32,855 nt of DNA, taken from Bacteroidota bacterium. Its GTDB lineage: Bacteria; Bacteroidota; Bacteroidia; CAILMK01. Below, piece after piece: positions 22,867 to 30,477 of this stretch (position 1 is its first letter; each line of letters starts with the position of its first letter). Under the pieces are notes generated by a model. That model did no database searches. It saw only the letters and a list, made by a program, of their open reading frames with translations, and was not told where the DNA came from. The translations under genes were made by a program, and so were the position numbers. The stretch lies in NCBI GenBank assembly GCA_013287095.1, contig JABDEJ010000014.1, positions 166 to 33,020 on the forward strand, in the 5' to 3' direction.

Positions 22867-23325
22867 ATGGGTAAAAGCACATTGAATTTACAGCAACTTA
22901 ATAATAAAATGCTGTCCATCAGACTGTTGCATAACATGGCCGCTCCTGCCGCCGGATGGGTGAATGCGGTTCGGTTAGCGATTGGTATGTCCATGAGGCA
23001 ATTAGGCAACAAACTTTCTATCACCCGGCAGAGCGTACTTGATATTGAAAGGCGAGAAAAATCTGGTTCCATTACGCTAAAGGTGCTAAAAGATGTTGCA
23101 AATGCCCTCGATATGGAATTTGTGTATGGTTTTGTACCCAAGGGCGGTACAATGGACGCACTGATAAAAAGTAAGGCGAGGGAAAAGGCTACGGAAATTG
23201 TGATGCGGGCATCGAACACCATGAAACTCGAAAACCAGGAAAACTCAAGGAAACGCATCGAAAAGGCAATAAAGGAAAGGACTGAGAAGCTCATACATGA
23301 AATGCCTAAAATTTTATGGGAATAG
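22867..23325 (+). CDS. Mobile mystery protein A (XRE-type antitoxin/regulator)
   Basis: 152 aa. A helix-turn-helix of the XRE class lies near residues 37-85 (AIGMSMRQLGNKLSITRQSVLDIERRE). It is followed by the segment KVLKDVANALDMEFVYGFVPK, which is characteristic of the family annotated as mobile mystery protein A (TIGR02612). The C-terminal third is helical and highly charged (RASNTMKLENQENSRKRIEKAI), probably the partner-binding or dimerisation part. The start of the next gene overlaps its 3' end by 10 bases. Family knowledge: A and B proteins are found together, often on mobile elements. By analogy with HTH-plus-Fic pairs, A would neutralise B and repress the operon; this is inference. 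Confidence 0.88.
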   Translation: MGKSTLNLQQLNNKMLSIRLLHNMAAPAAGWVNAVRLAIGMSMRQLGNKLSITRQSVLDIERREKSGSITLKVLKDVANALDMEFVYGFVPKGGTMDALIKSKAREKATEIVMRASNTMKLENQENSRKRIEKAIKERTEKLIHEMPKILWE

Positions 23326-23912
23326 AATTTGACGTCATAGAAGGGCAAACGCCTTTGGATGAGGATGAAAGAGATGGATTACTTATCCCTGCCGTTTCAA
23401 CCAGGGGCGAACTGGATGAATTTGAACAGCATAATATTGAGAATGCCATAGCATGGACACTTTCGAGATCATTTAGGCTGGAAAATGTTTTTACAGAGGC
23501 ATTTGTAAAAGAAGTTCACATCAGGATGTTTGGCGATATTTGGTCGTGGGCCGGCGAATTCAGAAAATCAAATAAAAACCTTGGTATAGATAAATGGAAT
23601 ATTGGTGCCGAATTAAAGCAACTTAATGAGGATGCGCTTTTCTGGGTAAAAAACAAGATTTACAGATCTGATGAACTTGCTATCAGATATAAACACAGAC
23701 TGGTAAGTATCCATTGTTTCCCAAACGGGAACGGGAGGCATAGCAGGTTGATGGCAGATATTGTTATTGAAAAGATTTTGAAGGAGCCTGTTTTTACCTG
23801 GGGAATGGCCGGGGCTAACTTAGTCCTGGATATTCGGCAAGAATATATCAAGGCAATTAAAGCCGCAGATAAAGGAAATTACAAGCCACTCATTTCTTTT
23901 GCAAGGTCTTGA
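23316..23912 (+). CDS. Mobile mystery protein B (Fic-domain protein)
   Basis: 198 aa. A Fic domain fills residues ~50-190. The core motif is HCFPNGNGRHSR, with the catalytic His at 133 and the phosphate-binding GNGR at 138-141. The usual acidic residue that binds Mg (HxFx[D/E]GN) is Asn137 here. The preceding ALEHIHIRMFGDIWSWAGEFR-type segment (EVHIRMFGDIWSWAGEF) is the typical Fic flap region. Family TIGR02613. Family knowledge: Fic enzymes transfer AMP or other phosphate-containing groups to protein side chains, and in toxin-antitoxin pairs they inactivate essential targets. The Asn change suggests altered metal use or a different reaction. The gene is coupled to the XRE gene by overlap. 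The inhibitory S/TxxxEG helix was not found in either protein. Confidence 0.88.
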   Translation: MGIEFDVIEGQTPLDEDERDGLLIPAVSTRGELDEFEQHNIENAIAWTLSRSFRLENVFTEAFVKEVHIRMFGDIWSWAGEFRKSNKNLGIDKWNIGAELKQLNEDALFWVKNKIYRSDELAIRYKHRLVSIHCFPNGNGRHSRLMADIVIEKILKEPVFTWGMAGANLVLDIRQEYIKAIKAADKGNYKPLISFARS

Positions 23913-24009
23913 ATGAAGTGCTAAATCCAAAATATATGCCTTTATTCCAAGAAAATTGTCATCTTTGCCAAAACTATAGTCGCATAACACAACTTGTGGA
24001 AATTTCCTG

Positions 24010-24041
24010 TTGACAGTTTCCCGAATAATGCACTATTTTTG
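24010..24041 (+). promoter_or_regulatory. Promoter of parC
   Basis: TTGACA begins at 24010, and TATTTTTG (24034-24041, exact TAnnTTTG) lies 21 bases after the TTG. The -7 box ends only five bases before the ATG at 24047, so transcription would start at about that codon. Either the mRNA is leaderless or translation starts at the next ATG, 24062. Confidence 0.65.
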
Positions 24042-24046
24042 AAGCG

Positions 24047-26830
24047 ATGGGAAAGAAAGACATGGAAGAGGAAGATATCTCTAACGAAGAAACACCTGAA
24101 AACGAAGACGTAAAGCCGGTTGCGGAGCCTGATGTCACAAATGGCGAGGTAATTCATGACGTGGCCACGGTGGCCGGCCTGTATCAGAACTGGTTTTTGG
24201 ATTATGCTTCTTATGTCATTCTGGAGCGGGCTGTCCCTGCTATTGAAGACGGACTCAAACCCGTACAGCGCCGTATCCTTCACGCGATGAAGGAGATGGA
24301 TGATGGGCGACTGAATAAGGTTGCCAACATCATCGGGCAAACCATGCAGTACCATCCGCATGGCGATGCTTCTATCGCAGATGCCATCGTAAACCTAGGT
24401 CAAAAAGACTTATTGATTGATACCCAGGGAAACTGGGGCGATATGATCACGGGTGACGATGCGGCGGCATCCAGGTACATTGAAGCAAGGCTTTCGAAGT
24501 TTGCTTTGGAAGTTGCTTTCAACCCGCAGACCACTGAATGGCAGACCTCTTATGACGGTCGCAAAAGGGAACCTGTCACCCTGCCCATGAAATTTCCTTT
24601 GCTGTTGGCACAAGGCGTGGAAGGGATTGCTGTGGGACTATCTACCAAGGTAATGCCGCACAATTTCCATGAACTCATCCAGGCTTCTATTGATGTATTG
24701 AGGCACAGGGAAGTGAACCTGATGCCGGATTTCCCGACAGGAGGGATTGCGGATTTTACGCATTACAATGAGGGCAAAAAAGGTGGTCGTATACGTGTGC
24801 GCGCACGCATCGAAGAGCGCGATAAAAAGACGCTGATCATCCACGAAATACCTTATTCCACTACTACGAACTCGCTGATGGAATCCATCGTGAAGGCGAG
24901 TGATAACAATAAGATCAAGATCAAGAAGGTGGTGGACAATACGGCCGCTAATGTAGAAATAGAAATCCAGTTGCACCCCGGTACTTCACCAGACCTGACC
25001 ATTGATGCGCTGTATGCTTTCACTGAATGTGAGGTTTCGATCAGTCCGAATGCCTGCGTGATCGTTGACCAGAAACCGATATTCCAAAGTGTAAATGAGC
25101 TGCTTCGGATTTCAACCGCAAAGACACTGGCACTCCTGAAACGGGAACTGGAGATCAAGCTCGGCGAACTCGAAGAGAAATGGCATTTTTCTTCTCTTGA
25201 GAAAATATTTATTGAAAAGCGGATCTATCGCGATATAGAAGAAAGCGAAACCTGGGAAGCTGTATTAGCGGCTATTGATAAAGGTTTGAAACCATATAAA
25301 AAGTTGTTCAAAAGGGAGATCACCCAGGAAGATATTGTCAGGCTTACAGAGATCAGGATCAAGCGTATATCCAAGTTTGACGGTTTCAAAGCCGATGAAC
25401 TGATAAAGGCTTTGGAAGAAGAAATGGAACAGGTGAAATTTGACCTGGAACACCTGGTTGATTTCGCCGTAAATTATTTCAAAAACCTTCTTAAAAAATA
25501 TGGTAAAGGCCGTGAACGCAAAACGGAGATCAGGGCATTTGAAACCATTAGCGCCAGTGTGGTAGCTGTCGCCAACCAGAAATTATACATCAATGCCAAA
25601 GAAGGCTTTATCGGTTACGGCCTTAAAAAAGACGAGTTTATTTGTGATTGTTCTGATATTGATGATATTATCGTGTTCCGCAGGGATGGTAAAATGGTAG
25701 TGACCCGAATTTCTGAAAAATCTTTTGTGGGCAAGGATATTATCCATGCGGCTGTCTGGAAAAAGAACGATGAGCGGATGATCTACAACCTGATCTATAT
25801 TGATGGGAAAAGCGGGATATCCAGGGCGAAACGTTTCGCAGTGACAGCTATCACACGTGACAAGGAATATGACCTGACGACAGGAGCTGCCAATTCAAAA
25901 ATATTATACCTGTCTGCCAACCCAAACAGTGAATCTGAGCTCGTTACCGTGGCACTGTCGCCATTGGCAAAAGCAAGGATCAAAGTATTTGATTATGATT
26001 TTTCTGAGCTTGACATTAAGGGCCGCGCCTCACAGGGAAATATCCTGAGCAAGCATATCGTAAAGAGTGTGAAGTTCAAGGAAAAAGGTGCTTCTACACT
26101 TGGCGGCAGAGATATCTGGTATGATGATGTACAGGGCAGGCTGAATGTAGATAAAAGAGGCACGTACCTGGGTAGTTTCAATATGGATGATATGATCCTG
26201 GTGATCTACAAAGAGGGCAGTTATGAACTCACTAATTTTGAACTGACCAACCGGTACGATGCAGACAATGTGGTACTTATTGAAAAAAGAAACCCTGAAA
26301 GCCCTATCACCGCCATGCATTATGATGCAAACAACAAAGCCTGGTATGTGAAACGGTTTATGATCGAGACACTTACGGAAGGCAAGAAATTCAGTTTCAT
26401 TTCTGAGGCTAAAGGTTCAAAACTGTTGCTTGCCAGTACGGCATCAAACCCTTTTGCCGAAATAAAACATGGCAAGAAAAAAGATGAAGAGAGCGAAACC
26501 ATTGACCTGAAAGATTTTGTAGAGATACGCGGCTGGAAAGCGCTTGGCAGCAAAATGCCTCATAAAGATATCACACACGCAGAGTTGCTGGCGGCAGAAG
26601 AGCCTGAAGAGGAAGAAATTGACGATGTAGATGAGACAATAGAGCAAGAGGTTGAGGCGATCAAGAAAAAGCTGGCTAAAGTAAACAAAAGCAAAGGCGC
26701 CCCGATCTTTAAACCGGCTTTTGATGAAAAGGCATTAGAAACTGAACCAGTCGAGGAGGTTGAAGAACCAAAAGATACCAAGCCAAAACCCAAGCATGGC
26801 AAAGGTTCTCAGTTGACATTTTTGTTTTAG
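24047..26830 (+). CDS. parC: DNA topoisomerase IV subunit A
   Basis: 927 aa from ATG 24047; ATG 24062 is a credible alternative given the promoter. After an acidic leader, the 5Y-CAP/winged-helix domain starts at VAGLYQNWFLDYASYVILERAVP, with the DNA-linking Tyr144 in ASRYIEAR. HPHGDASIADAI is the QRDR; the position of E. coli GyrA Ser83 is Ala108, while the acidic residue at the GyrA Asp87 position is kept (Asp112). The C-terminal part is beta-pinwheel-like but no GyrA-box (QRRGGKG) was seen, which favours ParC over GyrA. The last ~90 residues are an acidic, then Lys-rich tail ending KGSQLTFLF. Role: decatenation of daughter chromosomes with ParE, which is not in the window. Confidence 0.92.
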   Translation: MGKKDMEEEDISNEETPENEDVKPVAEPDVTNGEVIHDVATVAGLYQNWFLDYASYVILERAVPAIEDGLKPVQRRILHAMKEMDDGRLNKVANIIGQTMQYHPHGDASIADAIVNLGQKDLLIDTQGNWGDMITGDDAAASRYIEARLSKFALEVAFNPQTTEWQTSYDGRKREPVTLPMKFPLLLAQGVEGIAVGLSTKVMPHNFHELIQASIDVLRHREVNLMPDFPTGGIADFTHYNEGKKGGRIRVRARIEERDKKTLIIHEIPYSTTTNSLMESIVKASDNNKIKIKKVVDNTAANVEIEIQLHPGTSPDLTIDALYAFTECEVSISPNACVIVDQKPIFQSVNELLRISTAKTLALLKRELEIKLGELEEKWHFSSLEKIFIEKRIYRDIEESETWEAVLAAIDKGLKPYKKLFKREITQEDIVRLTEIRIKRISKFDGFKADELIKALEEEMEQVKFDLEHLVDFAVNYFKNLLKKYGKGRERKTEIRAFETISASVVAVANQKLYINAKEGFIGYGLKKDEFICDCSDIDDIIVFRRDGKMVVTRISEKSFVGKDIIHAAVWKKNDERMIYNLIYIDGKSGISRAKRFAVTAITRDKEYDLTTGAANSKILYLSANPNSESELVTVALSPLAKARIKVFDYDFSELDIKGRASQGNILSKHIVKSVKFKEKGASTLGGRDIWYDDVQGRLNVDKRGTYLGSFNMDDMILVIYKEGSYELTNFELTNRYDADNVVLIEKRNPESPITAMHYDANNKAWYVKRFMIETLTEGKKFSFISEAKGSKLLLASTASNPFAEIKHGKKKDEESETIDLKDFVEIRGWKALGSKMPHKDITHAELLAAEEPEEEEIDDVDETIEQEVEAIKKKLAKVNKSKGAPIFKPAFDEKALETEPVEEVEEPKDTKPKPKHGKGSQLTFLF

Positions 26831-26838
26831 TATTTGAC

Positions 26839-26955
26839 AATCCCAAAGGGATTCCACGTTTATAGAATGTTTATAACCATTGTATAGTACGACCCCGAAG
26901 GGGTCGAAGAATATCGGAATAATTTTTTCTATAAACGTTTGACCGCGTTGCGGTC
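26839..26955. repeat. Three 3-base-loop hairpins between parC and the HipA-like gene
   Basis: AATCCC-AAA-GGGATT (26839-26853), CGACCCC-GAA-GGGGTCG (26890-26906) and GACCGC-GTT-GCGGTC (26941-26955) are perfect stems. ACGTTTATAGAA (26856-26867) and its exact reverse complement (26927-26938) flank the central hairpin, making a nested larger palindrome. The first hairpin starts nine bases after the parC stop and may act as its terminator. Confidence 0.8.
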
Positions 26956-27002
26956 GCAAGAATATGAACTGTATATTAAACCGCCCATAAGGTAGATAAT
27001 CC

Positions 27003-27010
27003 TATTTTTG
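27003..27010 (+). promoter_or_regulatory. -7 box for the HipA-like/DUF3037 operon
   Basis: TATTTTTG is an exact TAnnTTTG match ending seven bases before the ATG at 27018, so the transcript would be leaderless or nearly so. No -33 TTTG was found. Confidence 0.5.
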
Positions 27011-27017
27011 CAGGACC

Positions 27018-27809
27018 ATGTCAATTACTCCTCCCGAAATAAGAACGGTTAACGTAACCCGTTATGTAATGCCTTTGCGCGAAGGAGGATCATTGCCTGC
27101 GATTGCAGAGGCAAATGACGGGTTTTTGTACGTGATCAAGTTTCGTGGGGCAGGACAGGGGCCTAAGGCGCTCATTGCAGAATTGATTGGTGGAGAGATC
27201 GCAAGGGCGCTTGGTTTGCGTGTGCCTGAGATTGTTTATGCAACACTCGATGAAGCATTTGGCCGAACAGAACCGGATGAAGAAATCCAGGACCTGCTCA
27301 AATTCAGTACCGGGTTAAACCTTGGACTGCATTTTCTGACAGGTGCCATTACCTTCGATCCGGTAGTGACCAAAGTTGATCCAAAGCTGGCTTCACAAAT
27401 AGTGTGGTTGGATTGTCTACTGACCAATGTGGACAGGACCTGCCGCAATACCAATATGCTGTTGTGGCACAAAGAATTATGGCTGATAGACCACGGTGCA
27501 TCATTATATTTTCACCATAACTGGAAGAACTGGGAAGAGCAGGCTACCAAGCCATTTGCGCTTGTAAAAGATCATGTTTTGCTGCCAATGGCAGCCGAAT
27601 TGGACGAGGTAAATATAGCCTTTCGTAGTGTCCTCACAGCCAAAAAAATACAGGATATTGTCTCACTTGTTCCTGATGCCTGGCTGCTGACAGATGATTC
27701 GCCATTTGCAACAACAGGAGCATACCGACAGGCTTATGCCACCTATCTTGAAGAACGGATTTCCCATTCAGAAATATTTGTAAAAGGAGCGCAAGATGCA
27801 AGAGGATAA
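27018..27809 (+). CDS. HipA-like kinase domain protein (first gene of a pair with DUF3037)
   Basis: 263 aa, about 60% of HipA length, with no HipB-like HTH partner. Kinase features: the N-terminal VTRYVMPLREGGSLPA; YVIKFRGAGQGPKALIAELIGGE with the probable ATP-contacting Lys near 48 and the helix Glu; the catalytic loop NVDRTCRNTNMLLW with Asp near 138 and Asn near 143; and LIDHGASLYFHH with the metal-binding Asp near 154. Stand-alone HipA-like kinases of this kind are known as a separate Pfam family. HipA itself phosphorylates glutamyl-tRNA synthetase; the target here is unknown. The ATG at 27018 is kept because the N-terminal motif starts soon after it. The downstream DUF3037 gene overlaps by 14 bases, pointing to a joint function. 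Confidence 0.88.
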   Translation: MSITPPEIRTVNVTRYVMPLREGGSLPAIAEANDGFLYVIKFRGAGQGPKALIAELIGGEIARALGLRVPEIVYATLDEAFGRTEPDEEIQDLLKFSTGLNLGLHFLTGAITFDPVVTKVDPKLASQIVWLDCLLTNVDRTCRNTNMLLWHKELWLIDHGASLYFHHNWKNWEEQATKPFALVKDHVLLPMAAELDEVNIAFRSVLTAKKIQDIVSLVPDAWLLTDDSPFATTGAYRQAYATYLEERISHSEIFVKGAQDARG

Positions 27810-28179
27810 CCTGTTTGAATATGCCGTTATTCGCGTGGTTCCTGCCGTAGAGCGGGAAGAATTCCTAAATGTGGGGGTTGTGCTCTTTTGTGCAAAACAA
27901 AAGTTTTTAAAGATGCTATACCATATTGATGAAGAAAGGCTTATGTCGCTAAATTCAAAAATTGATATTACGGAAATAAAAGAATACCTGGCTGCCTTTG
28001 ATCATATTTGCATTGGTGACAAGAATGGCGGTTCAATTGGGTCGCTTCCAATTGCTGAGCGTTTCAGGTGGTTGACAGCAACACGTAGCACAGTGGTGCA
28101 GACATCAAAAGTGCATCCGGGTTTTTGCAAAGATGCAGGTGAGATGCTGGAGAAATTATATAGACAATTGGTATTGTGA
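27796..28179 (+). CDS. DUF3037 protein, partner of the HipA-like kinase
   Basis: 127 aa. FEYAVIRVVPAVEREEFLNVGVVLFCAKQKFL is the hallmark of DUF3037: a strand, an Arg-x-x-Pro turn, then an acidic helix and NVGVVLF. The middle has an acidic helical part (DEERLMSLNSKIDITEIKEYLAAFDHI), and the rest has GSLPIAERFRWLTATRSTVVQTSKVHPGFC. It has no signal peptide, membrane segment or DNA-binding motif. Its start lies inside the kinase gene (14-base overlap), so the two are translationally coupled. Its role is unknown; candidates are an inhibitor, a substrate, or a substrate adaptor of the kinase. Convergent with the histidine kinase gene across a hairpin cluster. Confidence 0.88.
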   Translation: MQEDNLFEYAVIRVVPAVEREEFLNVGVVLFCAKQKFLKMLYHIDEERLMSLNSKIDITEIKEYLAAFDHICIGDKNGGSIGSLPIAERFRWLTATRSTVVQTSKVHPGFCKDAGEMLEKLYRQLVL

Positions 28180-28197
28180 TTTTTTGACAGTAATGTT

Positions 28198-28282
28198 CGA
28201 CCCCATCAGGGTCGTAGTGTTTGAAGTGTTATTTTCCACGGGTTGTACCCGTGGTTATTAATGTTGAAGCCTTTCAGGCTTC
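28198..28282. repeat. Three hairpin repeats between convergent DUF3037 and histidine kinase genes
   Basis: CGACCC-CATCA-GGGTCG (28198-28214), CCACGGGT-TGT-ACCCGTGG (28236-28254) and GAAGCCT-TTC-AGGCTTC (28266-28282). The third overlaps the last codons and the TGA stop of the minus-strand histidine kinase (GAAGCC-TGA-AAGGCTTC on that strand). Two of the three have 3-base loops; the first has a 5-base loop, or 3 bases plus a C-A mismatch. Placement fits a bidirectional terminator. Confidence 0.8.
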
Positions 28283-30322
28283 TTTCAAGGGAATATTCAC
28301 ACTAAAAATTGAGCCTTTCCCCAATTCGCTTTTGACGCTGATAAATCCTCCTATTTTTTCAAGAAATTCACGGCAAAGCATGAGCCCAAGACCTGTTCCA
28401 GGCTCATTTTCCGTACCGTATGTATTGATCCTTTGGCTGGTAAATATTTTCCGGATCATAGCTTCTGTCATACCTATACCGGTATCATGTACTGATATAA
28501 TGATGTATTTGTTATCCCTGTTGGCGGTAATTTTTACTTCGCCGCCTTTTGCAGTATATTTTATAGCATTAGACATCAAATTCCTCAATACCAGTTTCAA
28601 CATATTCTCATCTGCAATGATCTCTTGGTTCTGCTGAATCTCATTATGAAACGCGATCTCTTTACTTTCAGCCTGTTTCCGGTAAAGTTCAAAATTTTCT
28701 TCGGCAATATTGTATAGATTCAACCTTGAAAAGTTGGGGATATATCCATTCATCTGGCTTTGAGCCCAACCCAGGAGGTTCTCTATAAATGAAAAGGTTA
28801 CGTTCATCCTTTCCATCAACTTTCCTGATAATTCTTTTACTTCGTCTTTAGTAAAATCGCCTTCTTCAAACATGGACAAAAATAATTGCAATGAAGCAAG
28901 AGGACTTTTAAAATCATGTGAAACAATTGAAAAAAGTTTTGTTTTTAATTCATCCGTCTCTTCCAATATTTTCTTTTGTTCCGTAATTTCTTCATTAAGT
29001 TTCGCCATTAAAAGCAATTGCCTCTTCCTTTTCGTGCTACTGTTAAGTGCTATCAGCGCAATAATTAAGCACAAGATCATAACAGTGCCTATAAAAAAAG
29101 TGAGCTGGTTTTTGGTAGTTAATTCGGCTTTTTGCCTTTTACCTTCTTCCTTGAGCAAATTGTTTTCATGGTCCCTTTTTTCAATTTCGATTTTTGTTTG
29201 ATAATCTGTTGCCGTTTGGTTGATGGTCAGCTGATTGACGCTGTCCTGGTATTTTGAAGCAATTTTTTGGTTTAAAAATGCTTCTTTATAATTCCCAAGC
29301 CCGCCTTGCGCTTCCGCTTCGGCTATGTATAATTGAAGCATTAACTTTTGAAAATGAAGCTCCCTGGCAATTATAATTCCATTTTGGGCAATTTCAAGAG
29401 CCGGTTTATATTGCTTGTTCTTGAGGTATGCATCTGCCAGGTTGGCTTCGGTATTGGCGATTCCGAATTCATTAGAGTTGGATGTATAATATTTAATCGC
29501 CCTTTTATAATAGTCAATGGCTTCGCTTTGGCTGTCAAGCTGATAATAGACCAGGCCCATATTATTCAAACTGAAACCAAAAGCATCAAGATCGCTGGTT
29601 TTAATTGCATTATCGTATGCTTTCCGGTAATACTCAAGTGCTTTAGGGTATTCTTTCTCTTTATAATAAATGTTCCCTATATCGCTATAAATGCCGGCAA
29701 TATTTGCCTGGCCTATGCTTTGCCATATTTGGAGTGTTTGCTGGCAATAAAACAAAGCCTTTGCAAAATCACCTTCCACCATATAGTAATTGCCGATACA
29801 CTGGGCAGCTCCAGCCTTTAACGAAATGATTTTTGTTTTTTGGCTTAATTCAAGCGCATTGAAAGCGTAGAATTTCATGCTATCAGTCTTGCCTAGAAGA
29901 TGATAAAAAGTGCTGAAATGAAGGTATCCTTCTATTTTTCCATCATTTTCTTTGTGATCCTCGCAGAGTTTTATTCCTTCCTGATAATAAGACCTGGATT
30001 TCATCAATTCTCCTGAATTCAGGTAGGCAAGTCCGTAGCAATACAATGCATTTGCCTCGCCGCGGGTATTATTTACCTTTTGCGATAATTCAAATGCTTC
30101 CCTCGCATACATGAGCGAAGAATCTTTGTTCAGGGTACTGAAATGGTCACCAAGGTCTAACAAAGCACTTACCCTTCGGGAATAATCTTTGTCCCTGCTG
30201 GCTATCCTGAGAAAACTGTCCTTATCATATTTTTCTGCCCGAACATGAAAAATAACAGACAACCCCAATATGCAGGTCATGCAAATAACCTGCATACGGC
30301 ATAAAGCGCTACAACGCCCCAT
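28274..30322 (-). CDS. TPR-containing membrane sensor histidine kinase
   Basis: 682 aa from the ATG at 30322; a TTG at 30349 is rejected. An N-terminal signal/anchor (MQVICMTCILGLSVIFHVRA) is followed by a periplasmic array of about six TPR repeats (residues ~50-370, with recurring YY-KA and A-x-x-Y-A motifs), a coiled coil, one membrane helix (FFIGTVMILCLIIALIAL, near 410) and a cytoplasmic kinase. HisKA has the phospho-accepting His469 in FSIVSHDFKSPLASL. HATPase_c shows the N box (LKLVLRNLMSNAIKYT), G1 box (HDTGIGM) and G2 box (GTGLGLMLC). No receiver domain or regulator gene is adjacent, so the partner is encoded elsewhere. TPRs suggest sensing by protein contact. The stop codon lies in a hairpin repeat. 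Confidence 0.92.
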   Translation of the reverse strand: MGRCSALCRMQVICMTCILGLSVIFHVRAEKYDKDSFLRIASRDKDYSRRVSALLDLGDHFSTLNKDSSLMYAREAFELSQKVNNTRGEANALYCYGLAYLNSGELMKSRSYYQEGIKLCEDHKENDGKIEGYLHFSTFYHLLGKTDSMKFYAFNALELSQKTKIISLKAGAAQCIGNYYMVEGDFAKALFYCQQTLQIWQSIGQANIAGIYSDIGNIYYKEKEYPKALEYYRKAYDNAIKTSDLDAFGFSLNNMGLVYYQLDSQSEAIDYYKRAIKYYTSNSNEFGIANTEANLADAYLKNKQYKPALEIAQNGIIIARELHFQKLMLQLYIAEAEAQGGLGNYKEAFLNQKIASKYQDSVNQLTINQTATDYQTKIEIEKRDHENNLLKEEGKRQKAELTTKNQLTFFIGTVMILCLIIALIALNSSTKRKRQLLLMAKLNEEITEQKKILEETDELKTKLFSIVSHDFKSPLASLQLFLSMFEEGDFTKDEVKELSGKLMERMNVTFSFIENLLGWAQSQMNGYIPNFSRLNLYNIAEENFELYRKQAESKEIAFHNEIQQNQEIIADENMLKLVLRNLMSNAIKYTAKGGEVKITANRDNKYIIISVHDTGIGMTEAMIRKIFTSQRINTYGTENEPGTGLGLMLCREFLEKIGGFISVKSELGKGSIFSVNIPLKEA

Positions 30323-30358
30323 ACGCAATATTCTAAAAATGACACCCAATTACAAATT

Positions 30359-30366
30359 CAAAACTA
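30359..30366 (-). promoter_or_regulatory. -7 box for the histidine kinase gene
   Basis: The minus strand reads TAGTTTTG, an exact TAnnTTTG match, 36 bases before the ATG at 30322. This supports the ATG over the upstream TTG, which is only nine bases from the box. Confidence 0.5.
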
Positions 30367-30477
30367 AAGTATCTCTCTGAATTGTAAGTGTTAAATTTTT
30401 AAAATTAATGGGGTGATCACCATCAATCTGACATTATTGACAATTAAAGTCATTAAATAGACATACAGTAGACGAGT

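Noticed and set aside
28221..28637. 138-codon plus-strand frame opposite the histidine kinase
   Set aside because: It is the shadow of the conserved HATPase domain and starts within a hairpin repeat.
30323..30349. TTG start for the histidine kinase, nine codons earlier
   Set aside because: It is only nine bases from the -7 box, and the ATG at 30322 is followed by a good signal/anchor sequence.
30412..30421. GGTGATCACC palindrome between the histidine kinase and ABC genes
   Set aside because: Ten bases is too short to be notable alone and no supporting repeat or regulator is nearby.
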